Below, in pieces: positions 9,788 through 22,109 of a stretch of 64,000 nt of DNA. Source of the DNA: Amanita rubescens (Eukaryota > Basidiomycota > Agaricomycetes > Agaricales > Amanitaceae); NCBI GenBank assembly GCA_015039365.1, contig WION01000223.1:23853-87852 (forward strand), in the 5' to 3' direction. Within the stretch, counting starts at the first letter, position 1, and every line of letters starts with the position of its first letter. A model generated the notes under the pieces. That model ran no database searches. It was not told the origin of the DNA and worked only from the letters and a program-made list of their open reading frames with translations. A program made the translations under genes and the position numbers.

Positions 9788-12294
9788 ATGAGGCTCTTCT
9801 TCTTTGTTCGCAGTGTGCTTATTCTCTCGGCTGCTGCGTTGGTGTACGCTGCGCCCCGCAGTACGGTTCATGTGCTCAAGGAGAGGGTTGATATACCCCG
9901 AGGATGGGTAGAACACAGCGTTCCTTCACCTGGTCACATCATCTCCCTTCATATCGGTTTGCCTCAGCCGAACTTCCCCACGTTGGAGCGCCACCTGTAT
10001 GAAGTCAGTGACCCCAATCACCACCGTTATGGAAAGCATCTTTCTAAAGAAGAGGTAGAGGAGCTAGTCGCGCCTCATCCAACCTCTCTTGACGCCATAA
10101 ACGAATGGTTGGGAACTTATGGGCTTAGCGAAGATGACATCGACCGATCCCCTGCTAAAGACTGGATTAACATTAACATTCCTGTTTCTCTGGTCGAAGA
10201 GATGCTGAACACCGTACGTTGCTATTTTTCGTATTCATGCTCATCCATTCAATCTCATATTATCAGAAATATAGTATCTACAAGCACGAGGAAAGCGGAG
10301 ATTACCTTGTGAGGACCACCGGCTACAGCCTACCACAACATTTGCACGAGCATGTCGATGTCATTCAACCCACGACGTCATTTGGGCGTTTCAAGAAGCA
10401 GGTTTCGACTCTTTCTATCGTAGAGGATGATACGCCAGAGATCCAGTCTTCTCAAGGTCAGATCGTTGACCCAGTGACCGGCATTGCCGTGGATGCCAGC
10501 TGTAATACAACGATCACGATTAAATGCCTGCAACAGCTGTACAATGCTGTTGGATACCAGCCCTTGGAAAATGGTGGAAACAGTTTTGGAATCACCGCGT
10601 ATTTGGAACAGTATGCAAATATCCAGGATCTTCAGGATTTCTACCGCGAGCAACGGCCCGATGCCTTGGGTACCAATTTCACTTTCGTGTCCATTAAGGG
10701 TGCGTTTCTTCCTTCATGAGCTAATGGATTACCGATTTTTGACAACCTATCAGGTGGTATCAACCCTCAGAATCCGTCTGACGCTGGTCTAGAGGCAAAC
10801 CTCGATACCCAGTTCGGATATGGACTTTCTTTCCCAACCCCGGTATATCCCTCTTCGCTCCTCGGTCAACAAAAGCTCAACTAACGTTGCAGAGGACATT
10901 CTGGTCCACCGGCGGTCGCCCACCATTTTATCCGGACCCTCTTACTGTAAACAATACGAACGAGTTGAGTTTTCATTATTACTATCATTGGTTAGCATGT
11001 TGATAATCCCCTTAGGCCCTATGTCAATTGGTTGGGTTACGTGCTGAAGCAGGAATCTATACCCCTGGTTATTTCGAGTAGCTACGACGATGACGAGCAA
11101 ACACGTAAGAGCCTTTCGCTCTTTTCTTCTCATATCAACTCACTTTCCTTTCAACAGTTCCTCGTGGTTATGCAAGGAGGGTGTGCAAAGAGTTTGCCAA
11201 GCTAGGTAGGCTCGAACTTTTTTGGCCTTGTGCTCGCATTCTAATCATTACTAGGTGTTCGAGGTGTCTCTTTGATGTTCTCCTCCGGTGATTTTGGCGT
11301 TGGAGATGGAGACCCGAATCCTGCGACGCAGAAGTGCTTTACAAATACATATAGTGGTTTTGGCAACGTGACTAAATTCATACCCCTCTTCCCATCGACG
11401 TGCGTATTGCATAAAGCATTTATCGGTCCATCATCTAACGCTTAGCCGCAGCTGCCCATAGTCAGTTATCCGCACCTGTAGTTATTAAACGCTTCCTCTA
11501 ACCTTGATATCTCATTAGTGTCACTTCTGTCGGAGGTACTCAAGATTTCCCTGAAATTGCCGTAACACGTTTTTACTCTGGTGGCGGTTTCAGTAACTAC
11601 GTGAGTGCGGTGTTATTCGCATATCAGTGGCAAGTGACAGATCGTGGTATCTTAGTTTCCACGCCCGGCGTATCAGGACTCGCATGTGCAGGGATATCTA
11701 GGCAAATTGCCGGAGGGTCTCTATCAAGGGCTCTATAACCCGTAAGTTTATATTACTCTACTCAACAGGCAAGTTTGAACCAAATGTTTATTAGGAATGG
11801 ACGTGTAAGTCAGCCACGTAGTCTTTCCTCTATCGTAAATATTAACTCCTGTAAAGGCAATCCCCGATGTAGCGGCGCAGGGTGACCATTACCGTATCTG
11901 GGTAGCAGGTAAGCCCGTGAAAATTGGAGGAACGTCGGCTTCCTCCCCAACATTCGCTGGCATCGTGGCTCTCCTAAACGACGCCAGGCTCCGCGCCAAG
12001 CAACCTCCCCTGGGCTTTTTGAACCCGATGCTGTACTCTAAATTATACATGGGCTTAAATGATATCACCGTCGGACACAACGCTGGTTGTGGCACGCAGG
12101 GTTTCAATGTAAGTCATCCGACTTTGTAGCAGGTGGGCATATCTGATGCGAGTTACTCTCTTAGGCAACTGTCGGATGGGATGCCGGTAAGCTTGCCAGT
12201 CTCTTCATTGTCCCTGCCTCACGATAGCCTTGTTCTAGTCACCGGCCTTGGAACGCCCAACTTTGGCAAGTTGAGAGAACTGTTGGGTGTTTGA
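9788..12294 (+). CDS. Sedolisin-family (S53) tripeptidyl peptidase, secreted
   Basis: Fourteen exons read through without a break: 9788-10213, 10267-10699, 10754-10842, 10893-10963, 11016-11104, 11158-11205, 11255-11399, 11452-11460, 11519-11600, 11656-11741, 11795-11804, 11857-12108, 12165-12186 and 12239-12294. The product has an N-terminal signal peptide (MRLFFFVRSVLILSAAALVYA), a pro-kumamolisin activation domain and an S53 catalytic domain. Catalytic residues sit in GLEANLDTQ (Glu and Asp), the oxyanion Asp in SSGDFGVG and the nucleophile Ser in GGTSASSP. Family role: acid secreted or vacuolar peptidase releasing tripeptides, after propeptide removal. Two internal exons are microexons of 9 nt and 10 nt, supported by the conserved text they rebuild (TCPYVTSVGG and NPNGRAIPDVA). 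The exact substrate preference cannot be read from sequence. Confidence 0.93.
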
Positions 12295-12384
12295 TAACAC
12301 AACATCATCGATATCCAATGAGACTTACAATGGTAATACAAAAGAACTCTATACATATGAGTAAAATGTTATTACTTGTTAACA

Positions 12385-13594
12385 TTATTTTCGCATTCGC
12401 TTCTTGAAGCGTTCCATAACCTGTGACACTCTCGTTTATACCTGACGTTCCTTCGTTGATAGAATTGAATTGAAGCTAGCTTACCAATTCATCCGTAGCC
12501 ATCTGTGGCTTCTCATAGTGCGATTTCTTTGGCATGTCGTCCTGCGGTGGTAGCCCCATAGCTTCAAGCTTCGCATCTCGTAGAATGTCCGCGTCCGATT
12601 TAGCCTTCAAATTCGGTCTATAAACTAAATAGCAATTATCAATTACACCCAGTACAACAGAAAAAGATGATCGTCACTCACATCGAGTAGCCACCAAATG
12701 CTCCTCGTCGTTAGCTACTGCCTTTCTACGTTCTTGTCGTTCCTCGGCCACTATTCGTTTCGCCTTCTCCGTCTCCTCTATATTCTTCAAACGCGCGCTA
12801 GCCAAGCAAAATTCAGTCAACCATCCCATCACGAACACGAGTAGGTCTACTTACTCCATTCCAAGATCTACCTCGGGTATCGCAGTCAGCATACTCATGC
12901 TAGTTGTCACGCTGCCTTCTTGAAGAGGCTTTGAATGTTCAAGTCTCCACTTTTCCGACAGCTTGTACAGTTCTTCTTGAGGGTCATCCGGTCCCCCGTT
13001 TCCACCATCATCTTCACGGGGTCTACTCCGTATCTTGAGATTCTCTTCGATATACGCCATCCTGGCAAAACATCGTAAAGCCCATGACGAAGAAGAAGAA
13101 GAAAAAAGACAAGACCAACGTACATGTGTTTATCAACGTCCAAAGCATTCGTCTGCTGCGTAAAATTGTTGGACCGTATCACTCGTCTCGTTTTTATCGT
13201 CAAGTCTTCCATCTCACTGCAAACGAAGATTGGGAGACTGAGAATGCAAGCATGGCATTGTACACATACTCTTCATCGTTATCCCGTACTCCTTTTTGCA
13301 AACCACCAAGTTCCCCTTCCTCCCTAGCCCGCTTCTTCTTTTTCTTCTTCTTAACATCTCCTTTCTGAAGTTTAGTTACATCGATACCTTCCCTCGCTCT
13401 TCTTAGCTTTCTCAATTCAATTAGTTCTGCCAAACTAAAGACGTGGATCAGGATCCGTAAAACATGGCTTAAGGAACAACGTACGGAAGCTTCTCCTCCT
13501 CCTCATTCTCCGGGACAGCGTCGTCTTTGTCTGCTTCCGGCGAAGACTCTCGCTCTCGAACGCGAGGCTGAGGACGGGTTCGTTTTTTGATCAT
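12385..13594 (-). CDS. tls1: Tls1/C9orf78 (Hep59-domain) spliceosome-associated protein
   Basis: Exons rebuild a short charged protein. It starts MIKKRTRPQPR (ATG at 13594), then LAELIELRKLRRAREGID, a lysine/arginine run, then NNFTQQTNALDVDKHMMAYIEENL, an acidic middle, KNIEETEKAKRIVAEERQER and the end ERFKKRMRK (stop 12385). LELRKLR..GID near the N-terminus and DVDKHMMAYIEENL are the hallmarks of the Hep_59 family. S. pombe Tls1 and human C9orf78 bind the Brr2 helicase and affect splice-site choice; Tls1 affects telomere silencing through splicing of shelterin transcripts. It converges with the sedolisin gene 90 bp away. Family assignment is confident; function here is by homology only. Confidence 0.85.
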
Positions 13595-13855
13595 TCGTTT
13601 CTGAACAAGGGTACAGGATGGTTACGTAAGGTAGTAGTAGAGAAAGTCCAAGAAATTAAATACGCTAGCATATGCATAGAACAAGTGATCAGAACATGCA
13701 TGCGCCGATTTGGACTAATAGCCAGTTGGGAAGAGAGGTATATATAATAACTCTACTCGTACACTCCCCGGTTGTCCTTGTTTATTTTGTTATATGTCGT
13801 TCGTTATATCCAAGAGGAGGCAACGGTTTTTTCTAGAAGGAAATTCGGAGCGTTT

Positions 13856-15106
13856 TCATGAAGATTCGTTCTCGGTTGAACCGGGCGTAGGATATGCAAT
13901 GAGTTCCGCACTCCTCGCCCTGTGCTCCAGTAGAGGCTCGTTCGTAGGGGATCCGCCAGACACAGGATGCTCCAAGCGCGTTTGCGTATCGTAGCGCGTA
14001 AACAAAGATTCCGGCGCCCGAACGGTACCCCGACGTAGCCGAGGAATCGGTTGACGTACACGTTCCCCGCTCATGTCTGCGCTATATCGTGTAGTTTCGT
14101 GATGATCGGGAGATGCGCTTCTTGCAGCAGATGTTAGGGGAACCCAAGTAGAACCCGACACGCTCGGTTCAAAGATGTACGTGAATCCCTCATCCGCACC
14201 ATCACCATTCTGTGCATCACTGTCTTGCGAGCCCGCACTACCCGCAGATTCGTGCGGACGATTCCGCCCGAATGGGAAGAACCGCCTAGTTGACGGACGC
14301 GGACCCCTCCCCACCTCTCTCTCTCGTGACTCTAGGGATCCTTCGATTCCTTCAGGCCGTGTACTTAATGCTTCACGAATACTCGTCCGTCGCCGCGAAG
14401 TAAAATCGTTAAAGTCTACCGTCCTCGAGCGGGACGAGAGGCGTATGGATGGCTGCCTCCTCAAACCCCCAGGATTGGATGACCACGAATGACGGCCGGC
14501 CGCAGCAGGGCGAGTCATAGCATCTTCTGCGGGAGGCGACGGGCTACTTGTGAATACCCTCCTGGTGGGCCAGAATCCATAAGCGTCAAGCAAATCTTGG
14601 TTCAAACGTGCTCCATCCCCGTACGAGTCCAGAACCGTGTCAAGATCTTCCTCGTCATCTTCAACATCCATTTCATTCGGTGGTGCGGACAAGTAATCAG
14701 AAAGGTTAACCGTCCTTCTCGCCGGAAAAGCTCGGCCAGGTCGCTCTCTGTATATCCGCAGTGGGGTAGCCAGGAGTCGCAGACTCTTAGCCGTTCGGTC
14801 CGAAATCAACATCCGATCATTCGTAGTGGTTCTCGTACGACGTTCTGCCATTTCCTGCAACCGTAAGAACCCGTGCGTTATGCATATCAACTGCAATGGC
14901 TCACTTTAATGAGGATATCTATGAAGGTAGTCGTAAACGAGTCGCCCGTATCCAGGTCTTTTACAAAGTTCTCATACGTGATACTTGGCTCAGATTCGGA
15001 CTTGTCCAACGCGGCACGCTGGATCGCACCAGTTCTGAAAAAAGTGGTGTCATTCTTATGGTCCTTCATAAAGCACACAAAGCATAGCGTACACTAGAGT
15101 TGTCAT
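13856..15106 (-). CDS. Unrecognised protein, serine/arginine-rich, disordered
   Basis: Three exons give about 390 residues. A short first exon (MTTL, ATG 15106) is followed by NDTTFFRTGAIQRAALDKSESEP and FTTTFIDILIK, then a long exon beginning EMAERRTRTTTND and running to the stop at 13856. The long exon contains RTVNLSDYLSAPP, an acidic patch (MDVEDDEEDLD) and many Ser/Arg/Pro stretches, with no domain I recognise and no membrane segment. The first intron as drawn is only about 41 nt, so the start may be wrong; the reading frame also extends upstream. It follows the DLIC stop by about 280 bp on the same strand. I assign no function. Confidence 0.6.
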
Positions 15107-15382
15107 TTTGGCATGAAGAACGCTGTCGAGGTAATTGGGAGTCCTGTAGAACCGTGTGAGCGGATTAGAACCGAATCCGGCCCTGCAAAACACACCATCG
15201 GCCCATTTTTTCTGTACACTACAGGTTGTTGGGAGAATAAATACTTGGACTGAAGTCGAATAAGGGTAGGAGGGCAGGTGAGGTAGCAGAGCTGGTTGAG
15301 GGTACGCTGAAGGCGGTGAAGGTCAGAGACAAGCCAGCGTCTGCCCACGGGTCAAAACACACGTCAACAAAGCTGTGGCTAA

Positions 15383-17229
15383 CTACGATGCTGTTCCGTC
15401 TTCCTGACTAGCTCCATTGGCCTTTGCCGCAGCTGCTCGCGTTCCTGCGCTCGCTGCAGCTCGGTCCTTATTCGTAAGAAGACTTTGGAAGAAATTCTGT
15501 AGTACTTCATGCTGAGACTGTCCAGTCGGGCTGGGTGATGCAATTGGCGATGTTGCTGTGGCTGGTCTCGAAATAGATGCGCCAAGACCAGCTGGGCGAG
15601 GCCCCGCGTTCGATGAACGCGGCCCAAGTCGGCGCCCATCTGCGTTCGTTGTACTAGAAGCCACAGGTGCCCCTATTCCTGTCTCCATGTCGGACAATGC
15701 ACGGTCGACATTTGGCAAGCTGAAGCTAATGCTCTGCAAAGGCCCAACAACACCTGCAAGATCTGCTGGGTTTCCAGAAGACGTTCGAGAGTCAGGCTTC
15801 TTTGCGTTCTCATCATAGTGCTTGGCTAGGAAAGCTTGTTCTGGCATCGGGTTGTTGAAGGGGGGTAGAGGGTGGGGCTATCGGAGGTTGAAATTATGTT
15901 CACGAAGGCAGAAATTATGTCTACGTACCTTTGGCCCTTGATCAGGAACGAGTATGGAATACAGCTTTTTCGCACCCGGTTCCTCGTCTGCTTGACTGAC
16001 ATCCAGATCACGCTCCCATGCTTCACCCCAACTCTTGGCGTCAAATCCGTCTCTCAGCACGGATATCTTTCCCCAGCTGTCCCATCCGGCGGGTACGACG
16101 ATGTGATCACGGTCAAGTGTATTAGGCTTACGGTGGAAGGGGAAAATGTTGCGGGCGGGAGCTTGAGCATCAGTACCAGCAATGCCTGGCGACGGTGCAG
16201 GAGGCATGAATAATGAATGAAGCGCGTATTGACGCAACACCTGCAATGTCGCAGGCAGGGGCGTCGTGTAGAATAGGGAAGCACCGTCTGCAGCCCTTCA
16301 ACAAGTGTTTAAGTGGGAATAAACTCCACTTACACTTCAGACATATCATCCTCAAAACTTGCATTATACCATCCGTACGTTCTTCCCATGCTCCTCCTTT
16401 TCCCTTGACCATTCCTCCTATACCTGAAGCACCAGCGGCAATGTCATGGCCTTCGTCTATCAGGTCAGCCTTGGCGCATACAACTATGATCGGTACCCCA
16501 GCTGAATTGTGGGTAAGAGTCCCTGATCCGAGGGGTAATAAAGTATTTGACAGCGCGGTATTGGTTGCCGGCAATGGGTCGGCAGAGGGTTCCGTGTAAT
16601 GTTGCCAATATGATTGCACTTGACATTCTTCGCATCAATAGCCTGCAGACGTGACATTGGCGATAATACTTACATCTCTCGCAATTCTCTTCCCGTACGA
16701 TCTGTAATTCACGCGCTCCGTCGCCCTTTGCCCACTTCTCTACCCATTGCAACCATGTTTGGAGTTCTTCCACAAATGACCAAGGACGCGTCCAATCTAG
16801 AACAATCATAACCAGCGTGTGTGGGAGAGAAGAACGAGGAGGAAGGAAGTGAGGTAACAAGGAAGTATATGCAGGCGCTGACGAAGGAATGGTATACACG
16901 GACAGTCGCGCCAGGGTATCTACAAAATACAAAGGTCATTACCACCTCCCAAGTAATTCATACAGATTGCACTCACCTTCATCACCTTCATCTCTTACAT
17001 CCGCAAAGTCATATCCGATAGCAAAATCAGATTTCTCGTCATCTTTACTCTGATCAATCGCAGATTTATGCAGAAGGGCAGCAGCAAGAGTAGATTTTCC
17101 AGACTTTGGCTGACCAAGGAGGAGAATCTGCTTTGAGGGGATTGCGCGAGTAGATGAGACGGAATCAAGGATAGAGGACCAAAGGTCGTGAGGTAGCGGT
17201 TCAGGTGAGGTTGTTCGAGAGTCGTTCAT
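15383..17229 (-). CDS. Cytoplasmic dynein light intermediate chain
   Basis: Starts MNDSRTTSPEP at 17229 and carries a Ras-like P-loop, LLLGQPKSGKST, in exon 1. It continues with FAIGYDFADV, LVMIVLDWTRPWSFVEEL, a PIIVVCAKADL strand, QVLRQYALHSLF and the signature DRDHIVVPAGWDSWGKISVLRDGFD, typical of DLIC. The C-terminal exon (15383-15847) is Ser/Ala/Pro-rich and disordered with EVLQNFFQSLL, matching the effector-helix region through which DLICs bind cargo adaptors. Family role: subunit of dynein-1, linking the heavy chain to adaptors. Six or so exons with normal introns, no breaks. The start codon lies 99 bp from that of TIP41 on the other strand. Confidence 0.9.
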
Positions 17230-17328
17230 GAGGACATGAATGCCGAGCGGAGTTCTATTTCCAAAGCCAGATAGTCCAAGCGGAGCTTAAATAAAGCTCA
17301 ACGGGCTCGGCACGGGATCGCAACCTGC
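17230..17328. promoter_or_regulatory. Shared divergent promoter DLIC / TIP41 (99 bp)
   Basis: Only 99 bp separate the two start codons, so both core promoters and 5' UTRs must fit here or overlap the genes. No clear TATA box seen. Confidence 0.55.
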
Positions 17329-18375
17329 ATGGCTCAGTATCACCTCTTTGAATCGCCCAACTCGCGCGAGATCCACGTCGGGGACTGGCTAATATCCGCT
17401 TCCACAAACCCAATATCAAGTGCTCAAGAATGCGATGAGCTGCAGGCTCATCTCGGCATTCCTCTTCCAGAGATGACGTTTGGTAGCAACTATCTCACTC
17501 TTCATCACCGTCCAACCTCATGGAAGTACACTTTCGATGCAAAGGGCGCGTTGGGTGCTGTAAAAAAGGGCGAGCTAGGACCGGGAGATGGAGGCGTTAA
17601 AGTCGGCTATGCAGATAAATGGCTCCAGAGCCGGTGAGATAATCCTTCTCTGAGCGAGTTGCGGATTGATTTGACTGAGGAACAAGATAGGACGGACCCT
17701 TCTTCTTTGTTACCTATGCCAAAGACTGTAGTCACTAAACCGTACGATTGGACGTATACAAGCACGTACCCTGGTCATGACTCGGAAAACGAGTCCCCCG
17801 CCATCAGATGGCGCGTTGCCGATCCAGAGGACGCGTCGCACGAGATCCCAATATCTGAACTTACCCGTCAAGATCCTATCCTCTTTTACGCCGAAATTCC
17901 TCTATACGAAGACGAACTTCACGACAATGGCTCATCCGCCCTAATCGTCCGAATCGTATGTTTCATTTCTTTTTTACTCATAAAGATGACCAAACTTTTC
18001 TAGCGGGTAATGCCATCGTGTATATTCATCTTGTCGCGATTTACGTTGCGAGTGGATAATGTCCTTTTTCGCACCTTTGACACCCGTATCTACCACTCTT
18101 TCAAGTCGAGCCCGCCATTGATCATAAGAGAAACGCGTGGCTGGGAAGCAACATACGAACGCGTTCGCACAGTATGCGCTCATCTTTTTTTTTATACTAC
18201 GCCTTTTCTTATCGCGCCATAGCTATTACCGAAACGCGATGATCTGACGCCTTTGACCGACCCAACATGGATAGCAAAGATCCTCAGTGAGATGCCACGT
18301 CGTGACGACAATACAGGTTGGAGAGGCCTCGGTGATCGAACTGAAATCATAGAGTTGAAAGAAGAGAAACGATAA
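17329..18375 (+). CDS. TIP41: TIP41-like protein, PP2A pathway regulator
   Basis: Exons 17329-17633, 17691-17955, 18004-18171 and 18223-18375. The N-terminal part reads EIHVGDWLISASTNPISS and LGIPLPEMTFGSNYL, the conserved TIP41 signature; the second exon restores KTVVTKPYDWTYTSTYPG, the middle has ILFYAEIPLYEDELHDNG, and the end holds RVDNVLFRTFDTRIYH. Family role: binds the PP2A regulator TAP42/alpha4 or PP2A catalytic subunits and modulates TOR signalling. A TGA that appears in frame at 17635 falls inside the first intron (GTGAGA to GATAG, 57 nt), so the gene is intact. It converges with TAF12 about 100 bp away. Confidence 0.93.
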
Positions 18376-18473
18376 TCCGTTTGTATCATTATATGACATT
18401 CTAAATCCTGTAGAATACATGCAACAACGATGCGAGATGACTGACGGGAAGGAAAAGTATAGGTTCTTTTTTT

Positions 18474-19671
18474 TTACATTAGCTTTGCTTCTCTTTTTGT
18501 ATGCTGAACTTGAGCCAGGCGTTGACTCCTGAGAGTCATATGTGTACCCGGCGCGGTTTTTTTGGTTGTAGTTGCCGGAGGTGGTGCAACAGAAGTTTGA
18601 GAAATAGATATTCTGGTTTCGTCTGACGCAAATCCAGGTATCCTAATATTATGATTGCGCTCTATAAAAGAATGAACAGCAATAAAATTCGGATGACTTT
18701 AGCACTCACCAAGATGAAGCTGAAGATCCTTGACTTCCAGCGTGTCACCACCTCGATGCCTCGCCAATCGACATGAAAAGTTCGTAACCGAATCAATGAA
18801 CTCATCAGCGATGGACAGCAAAAGCTAGCACCGTGTCACATTCAGCACAAGATAAACGACACACGCAGCATATACTCACATCTTCCACCTCTGGCTCAAT
18901 TTTCACATTCGGATCCACACTAGCCACCAAATCCTGAATAGTCCTCCGCATACTTTGGTGCCCAGGCGTATTCTTATTCCGTGACCTCGTATCATCCGAC
19001 GCCAACGCACTTCCATCGTCCGAACGCGCAATCTGCGACGGCGTCCCTGACATCCTACCACTCGAAATACCACCAGACAGCGTAGGCCTCGGCTGCGGCC
19101 AAGTCGTAGGTCCAGGATTCGTCGTAGACAGCGTCTGACTTATAGCAGGCCAGAACTCTGCTGTTTTAGCAGACGTAAGCATGGGATCTGCCGGCGTTGT
19201 TTCCACGTTGGACTTGTATGGCGTGGTTGGCGTGCCAGTGGCACTTGCTGTAGGCTATGTAGGTACAGTAGTAGTTGAGTAGGAGCAGTGGGTAGCAGTA
19301 ACTCACCTTGGCACTCGTACTACTGGCAGTTGTTGTTGATGCAGCATTCTGCGCCGGAAGTTTGTGTCGGTCGGCAAACTGCTTAATCTGCGACGCCATA
19401 GCGCGTCGATTCAGCTCCTACGAGCGATGCTGGTATATCTCCACGGTACCTGAAGTATTTGCTGCTGTGTCAGCTTTCCTTGCTTTATGAGAGTCGCCAT
19501 ATTGGTGAGGAGCAGCTGTGCGACCCGGTCATTTGATACATTCTCTCCTGTTTGGTTCTTCAACAGGGCTCCCAGTACCCCGATCACATCTGAGGTGCCT
19601 GATGCATCAGTCGTAGTCGCTGGATTAGTTGGCGTCGCAGATGTCGAAGCTGTTGTAGAGCTTTCAGCCAT
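18474..19671 (-). CDS. TAF12: TFIID/SAGA subunit TAF12, histone fold
   Basis: The C-terminal histone fold is rebuilt across exons as [23 protein letters not shown], then [38 protein letters not shown] and [10 protein letters not shown], the canonical TAF12 sequence. The N-terminal part is Thr/Ser/Ala-rich ([15 protein letters not shown]) with a Gln-containing helix, [22 protein letters not shown] chose ATG 19671 over an in-frame ATG at 19722 because the family N-terminus is low complexity and the upstream part lies in the 91 bp shared promoter with RRS1. Role: pairs with TAF4 (TFIID) or ADA1 (SAGA) in RNA polymerase II initiation. Confidence 0.92.
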
Positions 19672-19762
19672 GATGAATGTTGTATGACTGAGAGCTGTGT
19701 TTGCCAAAATCCACGGATACAAACAACTCCATCTCTGCTCGTTGCTTCAAATTCTTGCTGTC
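19672..19762. promoter_or_regulatory. Shared divergent promoter TAF12 / RRS1 (91 bp)
   Basis: The space between the chosen start codons is 91 bp. No clear TATA box. Confidence 0.5.
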
Positions 19763-20923
19763 ATGGATGTATCCGACATCATAGCATCGCATGTGGCAAA
19801 ATAGTGCGTATTTTGGGTTACAGTTTGCATGCGCTGAATGTACCACAGCCAGGCAACAAACGTTGAAAAAGATGTACCACTTGATGTTGACCCTGGCTGT
19901 CTAGCCGTGACAGACTTGAATCCTATCGACGAAGAGAGCTACAAGTAAGTAGGAGAGGGCACACTTCAACCATTAGCCTATTTTGACTCCAAAAAAAGCT
20001 CTAATCTTGAGGACCATCTCAAAACACTGGCCCGCGACGGTACACAAGCCCTCATCAATGCTCTATACTCACTCCCAACTACATCATCCCCTGATGGATC
20101 ATTAGCCAAACTTCCCCCACCTGTATACCAACTTCCACGTGCAAAACCTCTACCTAAACCCAAACCACCAACAAAATGGGAGCGTTTCGCCAAAGCCAAG
20201 GGCATCCAAAAGAAAAGGACAGAAAAGAAGATGTGGGATGAAGAAAAACAAGATTGGGTCAATACATGGGGCAAAGGCGCCAAAAACAAGGAGACAGAAG
20301 ACCAGTGGCTTACCGAGGTTCCCCGCAACGCCGGTGCGTTCACCGTTCTAAGAAAAAAAACTAGGGCATACTCCTGAATTGATTTGCGCAGATATCGATC
20401 ACGATCCAAGAAAAGATGCTCGCGAAGAGCGCAAATCAAGAATTGCCAAAAACGAAAAACAGAAACAGCAGAACCTCGCAAAAGCTGCTACTGTACAGAC
20501 CAACTCGAACTCGAACCTGCACCCGCGCGATGCACGCAAGCGTGAAATCGAACGGGGGCTCGCTCAGACTCGTATTAGTACCGCTAGTATGGGCAGGTTC
20601 GATAGACAACTCGATGGTGAAAAGAAACCTCGTGGTATTAAACGAAAGGCAAGTACTATCCGTCCTTGTGCTGTTTTCTACAATGCTGAATGGATGCCTA
20701 GTTTAATCCTGCTGAGGAATCTGCAGATGCAGAAAAGAAATCTTCCTTGGCGCTACTATCCAGAATGGAAAGTGACGGGAGGAAGATGCGGAGAGAGCCT
20801 CAGCAAGACGATGTGGTTAACGTCCGCAAAGCTGTCAGGTCCGCGAGTAAAGGACAAGGTTCACTGGCTCTTGCAAGGAAAACAGATGGACGGGAAAGTA
20901 AAAAGCGGAAAGGAAAACGGTAA
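19763..20923 (+). CDS. RRS1: Ribosome biogenesis regulator RRS1
   Basis: Starts MDVSDIIASHVAK, then VEKDVPLDVDPGCLAVTDLNPID, DHLKTLARDGTQALINALYSLP, LPRAKPLPKPKPPTKWERFAKAKGI and the WDEEKQDWVNTWGKGAKN block, the conserved RRS1 core. The tail is basic (ESKKRKGKR) with the stop at 20921. Role: with RPF2 it loads 5S rRNA, uL18 and uL5 onto pre-60S particles in the nucleolus. Intron 4 (20649-20701) starts with GC: CGAAAG then GCAAGT, joining to FNPAEES, which keeps the frame. The gene shares a 91 bp divergent promoter with TAF12 and converges with TFIIB. Confidence 0.94.
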
Positions 20924-21011
20924 TGCTGAGAACATGTCTCTATTGGTCAATAATTACATGATCAGGCGAGAACCCGTAGTGTAAGGAGTCCAACCCAAGT
21001 CCCATGCATAC

Positions 21012-22109
21012 TTACTTGTTCGAGTCGAACGGAAGCCTATCTAGCTTGGCTTTACCCTCATCAATCCACTCCTGCTTAACCAACTTTTCCCTATCCGCAT
21101 AATATAGCCTGTACACCAGCTTGATAGTGCCTTCGCTGACACCCGCCACGGCACTGATGTCCCGCACCGACTTTTGCTTTCCCAACAAGTGACAGGTGAA
21201 ATAGATGGCGCCACCAGCGATGGACACAGGACTCCTCCCATCAGCAATCCCATGCTCGCGGGCGGCAACAATGATATCGTAACAGATGGATTGCACATTT
21301 GCTGGCAAATCCAAATGGTTGCAGTACCGAACGAGGAGATTTTCTGGACCACTTGTAGTCGACGACGTATTGTTGGTCGTCGAAGAGCCAGGGCTCAAAT
21401 TAAAAGCCTGCTCCAGTGCCTTATAGCACTGCCCAAGTACTTTTTTAGAGACGTTAGTGAGATTGCATATCTCACGAAATGTTCTCGGAACGTGAGCTTG
21501 ACGACACGCAATGAAAATGCACGCTGCGATGACCGCGTCCAGCGGTTTTCCGCGCAGCAACTTTTCCTCGTCTGAGCGCTTGTACAGCTGCTTTGCGATG
21601 TCGCTTATCGTCTTTGGAAGTGAGAACTGGTCGCACCAGCTCGAAATGTCGCGGAAGGCAGTGAGCAGGTTACGTTCGGAACGTGAACTTTGCGAACGCG
21701 ATGCCGCCCGCTGAAGTTCTTTTGCAATCCCAGAACCACCGTCACGAAAGCTGATGACGGTGTCCAGTTGCTCCATTCCCTCCATTAAAGGGTCTGTCGC
21801 AGCACCAACACGAGAAGGATCGTCTCCTTCGTCATTTGCAAACGTCTAACAAACCAAGAAGTTCTAATGACGCCCACCAAATGAGACAAAACTTACCCTC
21901 CATTCACTCCGCGTATCAACAATACGGTCTCCCAGAACCAATCCGCAGGTTCCACACACGAGGTCCCCACTACCAAACTCTTCAATGATGTTAGGGTTCG
22001 GGTCCCTACATTCCGGACAAATGAGTCGAACGGCAAGGTCGGGCCCATAAGTCGGCTGAATGCTTTTCACAGGAGGCGCGGCTAGGGGGAAAGGTTGGGA
22101 GTAGGCCAT
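21012..22109 (-). CDS. SUA7: Transcription initiation factor TFIIB
   Basis: The N-terminal zinc ribbon has [20 protein letters not shown] then [15 protein letters not shown] (Cys pairs CPEC and CGTC), followed by the B-linker and two cyclin folds: [45 protein letters not shown], and in the second fold [33 protein letters not shown] and [18 protein letters not shown]. Start at ATG 22109 (MAYSQPFPL); a few in-frame codons upstream look like leader. Two exons. Role: bridges TBP-DNA and RNA polymerase II and sets the start site. Length (about 350 residues) is normal. Convergent with RRS1. Confidence 0.96.

Noticed and set aside
10219..11133. Additional open frames in other phases inside the sedolisin gene
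   Set aside because: The spliced sedolisin frame explains the region with all family motifs in place.
17634..17690. In-frame TGA in TIP41 at 17635, considered as nonsense mutation, readthrough or a 21 nt intron
   Set aside because: A normal 57 nt intron (GTGAGA donor, TTGACTGA branch-like word, GATAG acceptor) removes it and joins WLQSR to TDPSSLLPMPKTVV in frame.
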